Source of the DNA: Pontibacter sp. FD36
GTDB lineage: Bacteria; Bacteroidota; Bacteroidia; Cytophagales; Hymenobacteraceae
DNA length: 64,000 nt
Assembly: GCF_015686655.1 (NCBI RefSeq)
Contig: NZ_JADPMP010000003.1
Location: 1 to 64,000 of the forward strand
Direction: 5' to 3'
A program made the position numbers and the translations under genes. This document shows positions 35,778 to 44,900 of the stretch, piece after piece; within the stretch, counting starts at the first letter, position 1, and each line of letters opens with the position of its first letter. The notes beneath the pieces are model-generated. The model was not told the origin of the DNA and searched no databases. It was given only the letters and a program-made list of their open reading frames with translations.

Positions 35778-37949
35778 TTACTGATCTTCCTGCCAGGCAG
35801 TAGCTGCAATGATGTTGGTGCCTTTCCAATGCAAAGTATAGCCTGCCGTGTGCGGGGCGAGGCTGAACTGTGGGTGCAGGTCGAGTTCCTGGCGAATTTG
35901 GGCTGCTGTTACCTGAAGTGGAGCCGGTTTAAACCCATTGCGTGTCAGGCGGTGCTGCCAGGCATCCAGTCGTTCGTGGCGCTCTACGCGGTCATTTCCT
36001 TCAAAAGCTACCACATTGAGGATCTCCCTGCCAAAAAACTCCTGCTCAATCACACGGCGCTCCGGCATATTGGCCGGTAACAGCGTATCCAGCACATCAA
36101 ACACAGTATGGTAGTGACGCAGCGACTCACGCAGGCGTGGAAGGAAGTCGAGGCGGTTATGCTCTGAGTCAGGCTCTGTCAGGGTGAGCAACTGCGGACG
36201 TAATGCACGTATCTGTTGCAGTACGCGATCACGTTGGTCAGGTATAGCCACCAGTTCATCGGCGAGGTGGTGTAGGGTGAGTGCCGCGTTCACGATCAGG
36301 TTATGCGAAGCGTCAATCTCAAGCGACTGCAGATCAAAGTCCTCGAGGCGGGTAGCCACATAGGTATAGCTGAAGTCCAGGCCGAGCCGCTCGGCGTGCG
36401 CAGCCAGACGTGCACCTGTTGCCTGCAGTTTATAAGCCGGATCAGGGTTGCTGTGGTCCGGTATGTCGATGCCTGTGAGATGCAAAGCTGGACGCTCGCC
36501 CGGCAAAGCTGCCAGCTGTTCCATCAGGTGAAACCACTGCAAGCCGCTGCCTATACCTAAGTCGAGCAGGTATACCGATGACTTACCAGCAATAGCAGAA
36601 AGTATAGAGTGATTGGCAAAGCGGTGCCCGAATGTAACTAGCGGCGTAGCTGTCACCAGCACATTGAAGGCTGCGATCATGTCCATCTCCCCAAAGTTAG
36701 AGGCGTACAGGTTGCCTGACGCTTTCGTTGTGCTTTGCTGACAACGCAATGCCAGGGCCCGTGCAAATGCCTGCACAATGCGGCCTTCTGCACCAGTCTG
36801 CTCAGCAGCTCTGTTCAATAAGTCGTGTGCATTAACTACGGCCTCTTCAGGCTGGTCCTGAACCTGGTAGCCCAGGTCGAGCACCTGTGCTAATAGCGGT
36901 TGTGTGGCGTATACGCGGGAAGGATGTAGTAATTCTTGTAGCATTTGCAGGAGGTATAGCTGATGTTCGTCAGGCCCGATAGTCAGGCGCAGGGTATGGT
37001 GGTCGGCGCGACGCACTAGGATGTTGTTGGCAAGCAGGTAGCTGTGTATGTCATCGGCACTGTAACCACCGGCATCCAGCAGCAGAAAATTGCTCTGTGA
37101 TGGCCAGAACTGTACGCCTATCTTTTGCAGCGCCTGCTCCAGCTTGGTTTTGCCGGCCTGTGTGGCCTCTAGGGTCATGTGCAGGAAGTTCTCGTCGTCC
37201 AAAGCAGCCAGTGCGGCAACCTGTGCCAGCTGGTTTACATTGTAGGGTTGTTTTACTTCGTGTACCTGCTCAATCAGGTGCCGCTGCGCGATCATGTACC
37301 CGATGCGGACGGAGGCTAGTCCGTAGGCCTTGGAGAAGGTGCGTAGCACCACCAGGTTTGGGTAGCGGGAGAGCATCGACACGGCATCAGCACAGTCAGG
37401 AGCTGTAACATATTCTATGTAAGCCTCATCTACCACAACGGTAACATGTGCAGGGATCCGGTCGAGTACCTCCTCCAACTCAGCGGATGTGAGATAAGTG
37501 CCGGTTGGGTTGTTGGGGTTGCAGATGAAACAGAGCCGTGTAGAGGGGCGCAGCTGACGCATAAAAGCCTGCATGTCAATCCGGAAAGCACTTGTAAGTG
37601 GGATTTCGGTGCAGGGGATGCGCAGTGCACGGGCTTCCTGGCAATACAGTGGGTAGGAGGGTGTGAAAGTCAGCACTTCTCCATCTTTGTCGTAACCGCA
37701 AAAGCGGCGCACGAGCAGCGAAATCAACTCCGCCGAGCCGCTGCCTACTGTGATCTCATCTGCCTGTACTCCCAGTTTCTTAGAAAGCGCGTGTCGCAGG
37801 TCGGCTGCATCGGGTGTTGGGTAGCCATGGATGCTGGTGAGGGCCTGTTGCATGGCGGCCAGTACCTGCGGAGATGATCCAAACAAGTTTTCGTTCGTTG
37901 CAGCTTGATAAGGGAGGCGTTTCTGTTCCATAGCAGGTTGTAGCGGCAT
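35778..37949 (-). CDS. fusion of a PLP aminotransferase (HisC-type) and a GRAS domain
   Basis: The 723-residue protein has two full domains. Residues 1-345 are a fold-type I aminotransferase like histidinol-phosphate aminotransferase: ATNENLFGSSP, CNPNNPTG, VDEAYIEY and Schiff-base Lys207 in TFSKAYGLASVRIGY. Residues about 373-720 match the GRAS domain in order: VYLLDLGIGSGLQW (the VHIID region), LTGIDIP, a helical middle, REILNVVAFEGNDRVERHE (PFYRE region) and TNIIAATAW (the SAW end). GRAS is known mainly as plant regulators, and bacterial members have a Rossmann methyltransferase-like fold. The product is unknown; transamination followed by SAM-dependent modification of one small molecule is inferred. 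The frame opens at 37979, but a palindrome at 37960-37975 favours a later ATG (37949 or 37931). It is divergent from a MarR gene. Confidence 0.88.
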   Translation of the reverse strand: MPLQPAMEQKRLPYQAATNENLFGSSPQVLAAMQQALTSIHGYPTPDAADLRHALSKKLGVQADEITVGSGSAELISLLVRRFCGYDKDGEVLTFTPSYPLYCQEARALRIPCTEIPLTSAFRIDMQAFMRQLRPSTRLCFICNPNNPTGTYLTSAELEEVLDRIPAHVTVVVDEAYIEYVTAPDCADAVSMLSRYPNLVVLRTFSKAYGLASVRIGYMIAQRHLIEQVHEVKQPYNVNQLAQVAALAALDDENFLHMTLEATQAGKTKLEQALQKIGVQFWPSQSNFLLLDAGGYSADDIHSYLLANNILVRRADHHTLRLTIGPDEHQLYLLQMLQELLHPSRVYATQPLLAQVLDLGYQVQDQPEEAVVNAHDLLNRAAEQTGAEGRIVQAFARALALRCQQSTTKASGNLYASNFGEMDMIAAFNVLVTATPLVTFGHRFANHSILSAIAGKSSVYLLDLGIGSGLQWFHLMEQLAALPGERPALHLTGIDIPDHSNPDPAYKLQATGARLAAHAERLGLDFSYTYVATRLEDFDLQSLEIDASHNLIVNAALTLHHLADELVAIPDQRDRVLQQIRALRPQLLTLTEPDSEHNRLDFLPRLRESLRHYHTVFDVLDTLLPANMPERRVIEQEFFGREILNVVAFEGNDRVERHERLDAWQHRLTRNGFKPAPLQVTAAQIRQELDLHPQFSLAPHTAGYTLHWKGTNIIAATAWQEDQ

Positions 37950-37959
37950 AAGATTTTGC

Positions 37960-37975
37960 ATTGCAATATAGCAAT
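37960..37975. promoter_or_regulatory. palindromic operator candidate upstream of the aminotransferase-GRAS gene
   Basis: ATTGC-AATATA-GCAAT is a 14/16 match to its own reverse complement, with core TTGC-N6-GCAA. It lies just before the chosen start and within the divergent region shared with a MarR gene. Confidence 0.5.
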
Positions 37976-38085
37976 TCAAAAATGTATATTATATTTTAAA
38001 TGATGGTTAAGCATAAAAAAATGATAACAAAGTGAAATTATGAAAAAGTGCTTTCCAAGAGCTGATAACTAATTGTCTGAAAACG

Positions 38086-38117
38086 TTGTATATACAATTA
38101 TTGCAAGCGTTATTGCA
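38086..38117. promoter_or_regulatory. palindrome pair upstream of marR-type gene
   Basis: TTGTATATACAA (38086-38097) is a perfect 12-bp palindrome. TGCAA-N6-TTGCA follows (38102-38117). Both lie in the leader of the MarR gene, 23-54 bases before its ATG, where autoregulation would be expected. Confidence 0.5.
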
Positions 38118-38139
38118 TCCTATCTTAGATATTTTCGAT

Positions 38140-38592
38140 ATGAAGTTAGAACATGAATTAAAGATGCCAAACTTCAGGAGCCCTTATCAGAGAGCTTCTC
38201 TGAATCTGATGTTCACGGGTGAGTGGATGATGGCACGGGTCGACAGTCTGCTCAAGCCCTATGACATTTCTTCGCAGCAGTACAATGTCCTGCGCATCCT
38301 CCGGGGGCAGCAGGGCAAGCCGATTAACCTCTTTGCCATACAGGAGCGAATGCTGAACCGCATGAGCAATGCTACCCGCCTGGTTGAAAAACTGCGTCTT
38401 AAGGGGCTGGTTACCCGTGAGCTTTGCGAGCAAAACAGACGTAAGGTGGAGATCGCCATCACAGACAAAGGGATGGAATTGCTCGATAAGCTAGACCCAC
38501 TGATGAAGCAGCTCGAAGAAGACACTTTTAAGAGCCTGTCGGCAGAAGAAGCACAACACCTGAGCGACACACTGGACCGGGTGAGAGAATAA
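38140..38592 (+). CDS. MarR family transcriptional regulator
   Basis: The 150-residue protein has the MarR winged helix: DISSQQYNVLRILRGQQGKPINL, the recognition helix NRMSNATRLVEKLRLKGLV, and wing RELCEQNRRKVEIAITDKG. Helical ends serve for dimerisation. The frame is open to 38086, but that start would overlap the palindromes; MKLEHELKMPNFRS at 38140 suits the family. It is divergent from the aminotransferase-GRAS gene, with operator-like palindromes between them, so it probably controls that gene and itself in response to a small ligand. Confidence 0.9.
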   Translation: MKLEHELKMPNFRSPYQRASLNLMFTGEWMMARVDSLLKPYDISSQQYNVLRILRGQQGKPINLFAIQERMLNRMSNATRLVEKLRLKGLVTRELCEQNRRKVEIAITDKGMELLDKLDPLMKQLEEDTFKSLSAEEAQHLSDTLDRVRE

Positions 38593-38668
38593 TTCCGGCA
38601 ACACGTTTGTATTGCTTAACTTCTGGCAGAGCCTGTCGTTTAAATGTCAGTATGACAAACGAATAGCT

Positions 38669-39469
38669 ATGGAACAGGAACAAACCACTTTGTTGAAAGA
38701 TTATACAATGGAAGAGAAGGGCGCCTACCTGGCTGCGCTTGCTTCGGTTGCTTCCGCAGATGGACACGCCTCTGAAGAAGAACTGGAATTTTTGAGGGTG
38801 CTAAGTGAGGCAGCCGAGATGCCGGAGAACGTGGAGGAGGAGGTGATCTCAATTGCTAAAAATCCTTCACAGATCAGCGTGCAGCGGGTGCTCGATGTGC
38901 TTAAAAAGAGCGAACTGCGCTTCTCTTTCATCACTGATATCATCAGCTTTGCTAAAGCTGATGGCGAATATACCCATGAGGAGCAGAAGCGGATACAGGA
39001 GATGGCCGATTACCTGGGCGTAGACCAAAAGCAGTACAGTGTGCTGGAACAATTTGTGAACAAGGCCGATGAGGCCCAGCAGCACGGGGAGGATCCGAGT
39101 TCTCAGGCATTTATGAACAAGAACGGTTTTGGAGACATGTTTAAGAACGTTGGTATCTCCCCACAAATGGTACAAGGTATACTAGGCATAGCAGCGCCGC
39201 TTGTTCTGGCCCGCATGATGGGCGGCGGCAGACGCCGCGGTGGAATGGGCGGCGGTCTGCTGGGAGGACTGCTTGGTGGCATGATGATGGGCCGGGGCGG
39301 GCTGATGGGGGGCGGTCGACGCTCGAACAGCGGCTTAGGTTCCATGGCCTCCGTGCTGGGAGGCCTTAACGGTCGCAACCGCTACGGCAGCATGGGCTCC
39401 GGCGGACTGGGAGGCCTGCTTGGAGGTCTGCTCGGGGGAAACAAACGGGGCAGCGGCACAAGCTGGTAG
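38669..39469 (+). CDS. TerB-like protein with Gly/Met/Arg-rich tail
   Basis: The 266-residue protein has a helical TerB/DjlA-type domain at 10-145. It contains two acidic repeats, ASADGHASEEELEFL and AKADGEYTHEEQKRI, like the metal-binding repeats of tellurite-resistance TerB. From about 180 to the end is a low-complexity region rich in GG, GLLGG and MGGG. That region may be membrane-active or aggregation-prone. The start at 38669 (MEQEQTTLL) is preferred to the TTG at 38612. The function is unknown; no other ter gene is near. Confidence 0.75.
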   Translation: MEQEQTTLLKDYTMEEKGAYLAALASVASADGHASEEELEFLRVLSEAAEMPENVEEEVISIAKNPSQISVQRVLDVLKKSELRFSFITDIISFAKADGEYTHEEQKRIQEMADYLGVDQKQYSVLEQFVNKADEAQQHGEDPSSQAFMNKNGFGDMFKNVGISPQMVQGILGIAAPLVLARMMGGGRRRGGMGGGLLGGLLGGMMMGRGGLMGGGRRSNSGLGSMASVLGGLNGRNRYGSMGSGGLGGLLGGLLGGNKRGSGTSW

Positions 39470-39516
39470 GTATAGCGGTGTATTTTCATGATCTTCAAAA
39501 CAGCTGTATCTGAAAG

Positions 39517-39555
39517 GAAAGGAGCTGGTGGCAATTCTGCCACCAGCTCCTTTCT
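39517..39555 (+). terminator. hairpin after the TerB-like gene
   Basis: A 15-bp stem, AAAGGAGCTGGTGGC / GCCACCAGCTCCTTT, has a 6-nt loop and lies 47 bases after the stop. Confidence 0.8.
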
Positions 39556-39628
39556 ATTTGGACATGCCTTAATCTGCTATGATATATTTTGTAGTTTTAG
39601 CGAGCAAATCTGAAACGCATCAGTCACT

Positions 39629-40819
39629 ATGATAAAAAGTAATTTTCTATACCTGGCATTGGCTTTGAGCCTGGGTTTTTCTGCCTGTCAGCAGCCACCA
39701 CAGCAACCTGCAGCAACTGCTCAAACACAAACCACCGAAGCGAAAGTATATTATCCTGGCAAAGGCGATAACTGGGAAAAGAAACAACCAGAGCAGGTAG
39801 GTATGGACGCTGCTGCATTGCAGGAAGCTGTAGAGTGGGCCAAACAACAGGAAACTACCCAAATGCCCAAGGACTTCTCTACACAAGAGGAGATCTTCGG
39901 CAAAATGCTCGGGCCTATACCTGACGACCGGGCCAGTACCAACGGCATCATCCTGAAGAACGGCTACATCGTGGCGGAGTGGGGGGAGACCGATCGGGTG
40001 GATCCGACTTACAGCGTCCCCAAAAGCGTGCTCTCCACCATACTAGGTATAACAATTGACCGGGGTATGATCAAAAGTATACAAGACCCGGTGGCGAATT
40101 ATGTGCAGGACGGCGGCTATGACTCAGAGCAGAACCAGAAGGTAACTTGGGAGCACCATGTGCGCCAAACCAGCGAGTGGGAAGGTGAACTGTGGGGCAA
40201 AAAGCATGACTTTGTGGGCAAGGAGGAATATGGCCGAGGTGAACGCAAACCACGCGAGCTGCAGGAACCGGGTACTTACTACGAGTACAACGACGTGCGC
40301 ATCAATCGCTTTGCTTTGTCCTTGCTTCGTTTGTGGAAAAAGCCGCTGCCAGAAGTATTCAAAGATGAAGTGATGGACCCGATTGGCGCCTCTAACACGT
40401 GGCAGTATGTGCCTTACCGCAATTCCTATGTAGAGATAGACGGCAAGCGCATGCCATCAGTGAGCGGTGGTACCCGCTGGGGAGGTGGCCTCTGGATCAG
40501 CGCCCGCGACGAAGCCCGCTTCGGCTACCTGTTCCTGCGCAATGGCCGCTGGAAAGACAAGCAGATCGTGTCGGAAGGATGGGTGAAAGAAGCAACCACT
40601 CAACGCGGACCTGTAGGTCCTGACTACGGCTACCTGTGGTGGTTGAACACCGAAGGCAAGGCCTGGCCAAGTGCGCCAACTACCAGCTATGCTGCTTTAG
40701 GTGCCGGGCAGAATACGATTTGGGTAGATCCCGAGCATGACATTGTGATCGTGTGGCGCTGGCACAATGGCAATCCGGATGAGTTGATCAAGCGTGTGCT
40801 GGCAGCGGTGAAGAAGTAG
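39629..40819 (+). CDS. serine hydrolase of the beta-lactamase/transpeptidase fold (lipoprotein)
   Basis: The 396-residue protein has a lipoprotein signal (LGFSAC, Cys20) and a class C-type penicillin-binding fold. The SxxK nucleophile motif is SVPK, in DPTYSVPKSVLSTILG; the tyrosine motif is YEYN. LGAGQNTIW near the end fills the third-motif region. Homologues act as esterases, D-aminopeptidases or carboxypeptidases more often than as true beta-lactamases. It is not linked to the BlaR1/BlaI locus, which is 12 kb away. Confidence 0.88.
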   Translation: MIKSNFLYLALALSLGFSACQQPPQQPAATAQTQTTEAKVYYPGKGDNWEKKQPEQVGMDAAALQEAVEWAKQQETTQMPKDFSTQEEIFGKMLGPIPDDRASTNGIILKNGYIVAEWGETDRVDPTYSVPKSVLSTILGITIDRGMIKSIQDPVANYVQDGGYDSEQNQKVTWEHHVRQTSEWEGELWGKKHDFVGKEEYGRGERKPRELQEPGTYYEYNDVRINRFALSLLRLWKKPLPEVFKDEVMDPIGASNTWQYVPYRNSYVEIDGKRMPSVSGGTRWGGGLWISARDEARFGYLFLRNGRWKDKQIVSEGWVKEATTQRGPVGPDYGYLWWLNTEGKAWPSAPTTSYAALGAGQNTIWVDPEHDIVIVWRWHNGNPDELIKRVLAAVKK

Positions 40820-40823
40820 TATT

Positions 40824-40870
40824 GCGTGAGCGTCCACGCTCGTGTCTACTATGGTGGGGCCTCCGGCCCC
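40824..40870 (-). repeat. double-hairpin dispersed repeat, copy D (also acts as terminator)
   Basis: The minus strand reads GGGGCCGGAGGCCCC, then ACCATAGTAGACA, then CGAGCGTGGACGCTC. On the plus strand the GGGGCCTCCGGCCCC hairpin is followed by TTTTTTATT, so this copy makes a good intrinsic terminator for the serine hydrolase gene, 4 bases after its stop. Confidence 0.8.
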
Positions 40871-40893
40871 TTTTTTATTCTATTATTAAAATT

Positions 40894-41751
40894 CTAGAAT
40901 CGCTTCAAATGGCTTCGCTGGAAGGTCCACTCGGGAGTGAAAAGCGGGCCGCTGAAGTTGCTACTGTACCAAGGACTAATACCTGGATTTATGGGATTCT
41001 TCAGGATTTGTATCTCCTGCGCCGGCATATAGCTTTGCGCTAACAGGAAAAGCTTTTCTCCGGTTTTGTCATTAGTAACCATATCCATCACGATCACAGC
41101 ATGACCGGGACTTCCTCCTTTGATGAATACATCTCCGATCTGTAGATCATCCATCGAAACGGCTTTCATTTCTTTCTCGAGCGATATGGTACCGGCATAG
41201 GTAAAGACTATCTGCAGGTAATCTTTGAAAGAGGTATAGGAAGTTGATGCAGCTGCTTTTTTGATCCAAGTGCAATCATTTCCCTTCACCTGTACCCGAT
41301 ACCCTTGCCGCCACTTGCTATATTCAGCCCGGAAACCGCTTGTGAAATTGAAGTGAATGGCATCATAACGTTTCTGTTCAAACAAGTATTCCGCCCGCAA
41401 ACGCATCACCGCATCAGCGCATTGTTGCAGATCTCGCTTGCCCACATCAATGTCGAGCACCGCATCATAGATATTGTCGTTGGGTTTAACCGCCCCGTTG
41501 TAATAATATACCTGTGCGCCATGTGGTTTGAGACTGAAGTTTTGGAGATAAGCGCCAAAGCTGTTTTCTACTTGCGTGGCTCTGGTGAATCCTTTTGGTG
41601 GTAAAAACCTCTCTGCTACTGTCTTGCCTTTAGGGTTTACTAATACTTCGGTTTCGACTATACTCTCCGGAATTTCATCTGTCACTTGCTCTGCTTTGGA
41701 ACCGCAGGCTGTGAGTATAAAGAAGAGAAAGCTGTACAGGTATAACGACAT
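40894..41751 (-). CDS. DUF4846 family lipoprotein
   Basis: The 285-residue protein has a lipoprotein signal (LFFILTAC, Cys16). The DUF4846 core includes RFLPPKGFTR, FGAYLQNFSLKPHG, CADAVMRLRAEYL and, near the C-terminus, IKGGSPGHAVIVMDM followed by LAQSYMPAQEIQILKNP. The family is found in Bacteroidota and its function is unknown. The conserved Cys/His (CADA, GHAV) would suit a papain-like (NlpC/P60-type) hydrolase, but this is inference. Confidence 0.82.
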   Translation of the reverse strand: MSLYLYSFLFFILTACGSKAEQVTDEIPESIVETEVLVNPKGKTVAERFLPPKGFTRATQVENSFGAYLQNFSLKPHGAQVYYYNGAVKPNDNIYDAVLDIDVGKRDLQQCADAVMRLRAEYLFEQKRYDAIHFNFTSGFRAEYSKWRQGYRVQVKGNDCTWIKKAAASTSYTSFKDYLQIVFTYAGTISLEKEMKAVSMDDLQIGDVFIKGGSPGHAVIVMDMVTNDKTGEKLFLLAQSYMPAQEIQILKNPINPGISPWYSSNFSGPLFTPEWTFQRSHLKRF

Positions 41752-41860
41752 CTGGCTGCAATTTAGTTTTGAACTAAATTAATAGTTTAATTTGGATTTG
41801 CAAGCAGTTGATGTTGTTTGGTTTAGCTGATGTACAGAGAAAACATGGATGCTATCCAAA

Positions 41861-41910
41861 GGGGCCAGAGGCCCCACCATAGTAGACACGAGTGTGGACG
41901 CTCGCGCCAT
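41861..41910 (+). repeat. double-hairpin dispersed repeat, copy B
   Basis: GGGGCCAGAGGCCCC, the linker ACCATAGTAGACA, and CGAGTGTGGACGCTCG are as in the other copies. It lies between the DUF4846 gene and the amidohydrolase terminator. Confidence 0.8.
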
Positions 41911-41931
41911 GCGTGTACCTTGCATAAACAA

Positions 41932-41961
41932 AACGAGCCGACTCAGTTGAGTCGGCTCGTT
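41932..41961 (-). terminator. terminator after the amidohydrolase gene
   Basis: A perfect 14-bp stem, AACGAGCCGACTCA and its complement, has a 2-nt loop and lies 25 bases beyond the stop. On the minus strand the stem ends in TT and is followed by TTGTTTATG. Confidence 0.85.
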
Positions 41962-41986
41962 CTTTATCAGGATATACCTTTGGATC

Positions 41987-44900
41987 TTAGTGACGGCAAG
42001 TGCAGTGCTCGCCGGCTATACCTTCTGTGCGGGTGTCAGTACCTTCATGCCAGTCGAAAGCGGCCGCATACTTGTTGTTCTCCCACCAAAATTTGCCCGG
42101 CTTGCGGTCGTAGTTACCTATTTCGTTCATAGTGGCAGCATCATACAGACGACCGTTTACCATGGTGTAGCGCACGTGTTCCGAGTTCTGGATGTTCTCC
42201 AGTGGGTTCTGGTCCAGCACGATCAGGTCGGCTAGTTTGCCAGTTTCCAGTGAGCCAATCTCTTTGCCCATACCCAGGTACTCCGCACCATTTAGAGTGG
42301 CGGCACGCAGGGCTTCCAGGTTAGTCATACCGCCTTGCTGCAGCATCCATAGCTCCCAGTGCGCACCGAGGCCTTGCAACTGACCGTGGGCACCAAGGTT
42401 CACTTTTACACCGGCATCGGTCAGCGCCTTGCAGGCTTCGGATGTTTTGAAGTAACCGTTGCGGTATTCTTCGTCCGGCACCTGCATCACGAAGCGTGAG
42501 CGACCGTCGATCACCGAGCGTGGTGTGAACTTCAGGAGTCTTTCCTTCTCCCATACCTTGGTGTTCTGGTACCAGTAGTATTCGCCGCTGGTTGCACCGT
42601 AGTTCACGATCAGGGTAGGGGTATAGCCCGTGTTCGAAGCTTTCCATACTTCCACCACGTCTTTGTAAAGTGGCGCGATCGGGATGTTGTGCTCAATGCC
42701 AGAGTGACCGTCGAGAATCATGCTCATGTTGTGGAAGAAAGTCGAGCCGCCTTCCGGTACCACGGTCATGTCGAGTTCGCGGGCCGCCTGAATGATCTGC
42801 TGGCGCTGCTCACGGCGTGGCTGGTTGTAGCTCTTCACCGAGAAACCACCGGCAGCCTGAATGCGGCGCAGGTGCGAACGGGCATCGTCTAGGCTGTTCA
42901 CCACAGCTTTAAAGTTGCCATCAGCTCCGTATAGGATCGTACCAGTTGAGTAGATTCTAGGACCCACCATGTGGCCGGCCTTCACGGCTTCTGACTGGCT
43001 AAATACCATCTCAGTAGTAGAAGAAGGGTCGTGCGTGGTCGTAACACCGTAAGCTAGGTTGGCCAGGTACGACCACTGCTGTTTCGGGCTCATGCCGTTA
43101 CGGAACGTACCGAGGTGTGCGTGTACATCTACTATACCTGGCATGATGGTCTTGCTACTGGCGTCGATCACTTTGGCGTCTTTCGGCACAGCTATACCTT
43201 TGCCAACCGACACAATGCGGTTGCCATCTACTACAATCGTACCGCCTTCAATCACTTCATCGCCCTTCATGGTGATGATACGGGCATTGGTGAAGGCCAC
43301 TTTGCCTTGCGGAGCATCTGTCTTGAACTCCAACCCAATTTTTATACCTGTCGTGTCGATGGCAGGCAGTTTCTCAGGGGCACCCTCCAGGAAAGCAAAG
43401 CGATCTTTCAGGTCGTTCGAGAAGTACTCGTCACCCAGTACCCAGTTCACTTTCTTGCTGTCGCCTGACCAGTGCACACTCGTACCGGCGTCTTTAGTGA
43501 AGCGGGCAACAGGCACTGCTTTAGTCTCTGCGCTCAGTTCCATACCGGCACCATTGGCCGAGAAAGGTACCACGTAGCCGTTGAACAGCTCCACAAAAGC
43601 CAGCCATTTGTTGTCCGGACTAGGGTAGAACTGGTCGGTGTAGGTAGAGGTATAATGCGTACGCTCCTCTTTCCCGTTCAGGTCCACGCTCTTGAAGGTA
43701 TACTTACCACCTCCACCAGACGTGAAGAAAATGCGGTCAGATGTGGCGTTGAACAGCGGGTTGAAGCCATTTTTCATGATCAGCGTCGGATTTTTGCCTT
43801 CTGCAGTCATGTAGTAGGTGCCACGTTCATTGCCGTGTGCATAGCCCATGTGGTTGTTGCCTCCGTCTTTGCTGTACACGATAAGTTTACCGTTCGGTGA
43901 GAAAGAGGCGTTTGTGTAGAAACCTTTCTCAGCAGTCAGCTTAACTGGCTTCGCGTTCTTCTTGCGGATGTCCACTTTCACCAGTGCACCCAGGTTCTCG
44001 TCATCCCAGGTAGAGAACACGAGCGTCTTGCCATCAGGCGAGAAAGTCGGGTAGAATTCGAAATCCTTGCTGTTGGTGATGCGCTCTGGCTTACCGTTTG
44101 GCAACTCCTTCTTGTAGATATGGCCTGCAGCGTTAAACACGAGGAGCTTTCCGTCAGGCGAAGTCACAGCATGGCGAATGGCCTTGGCAGTAAACTGCGC
44201 TGGTGAAACGCCCTCTTTGCTGAAGTCGTGGCGCACAGCTTCGGCGATGTGGTGCGTAGCAGTTGCTTCGAAGGGAATGTTGGTTACCTTTTGGCTGGCT
44301 ACGTCAATCTTGTTGATCTTGCCACCTGCCCAGAATACCAGGCTCTTGTTATCAGGCGTCCAGGCAAAGTTCGGATATACCCCGAAGATGGCCCAGGCTT
44401 CCTGCTGGTCGTTGCTCAGTTGATCGTAGATCGGCCACTGCTCACCTGTTTTCAGGTCGTGGATGAAGAGCACCGACTTGGTACGCACGCGGCGCACAAA
44501 AGCCAGCTGCTTGCCATCGCGGGAGATCACCGGACGAACCGAGCCACCGTTGCCGGTCACCACGTTCTCGATCTCACCTGTGTTACGGTCCACGCGGCGA
44601 ATCACATAGATCTGGCTGTTCGGGTCTTTGTTATACTCGAATGTTGTGCCGCCGCTCATGTCTTCGGAGAAATACACATACTTGCCATCCGGCGAAACCA
44701 TCGGCTCACCCGCATCCTGCTGGTCGTTTTTACGCTTGGTCAGCTGCACACCGGCACCACCTGCTCGATGGTACATCCACATTTCGCCGGCGCCCAGCGA
44801 ACGGGAGGCCGTGAAGTGCTTGCGAGCGATCAGGTACTCACCGTCTGGCGTCCAAACGGCGTTGTTCAGCAAGCGGAAATTTTCTTTGGTGATCTGTTTG

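Noticed and set aside
39629..40819. The serine hydrolase as the beta-lactamase target of BlaI/BlaR1
   Set aside because: It is 12 kb away, has no AACTAA-N4-TTAGTT palindrome upstream, and the fold is shared by many esterases and peptidases.
41762..41778. TTTAGTT-N3-AACTAAA as a further BlaI operator
   Set aside because: The half-sites point the opposite way from the blaI pair and the spacing differs; it is better explained as AT-rich chance.
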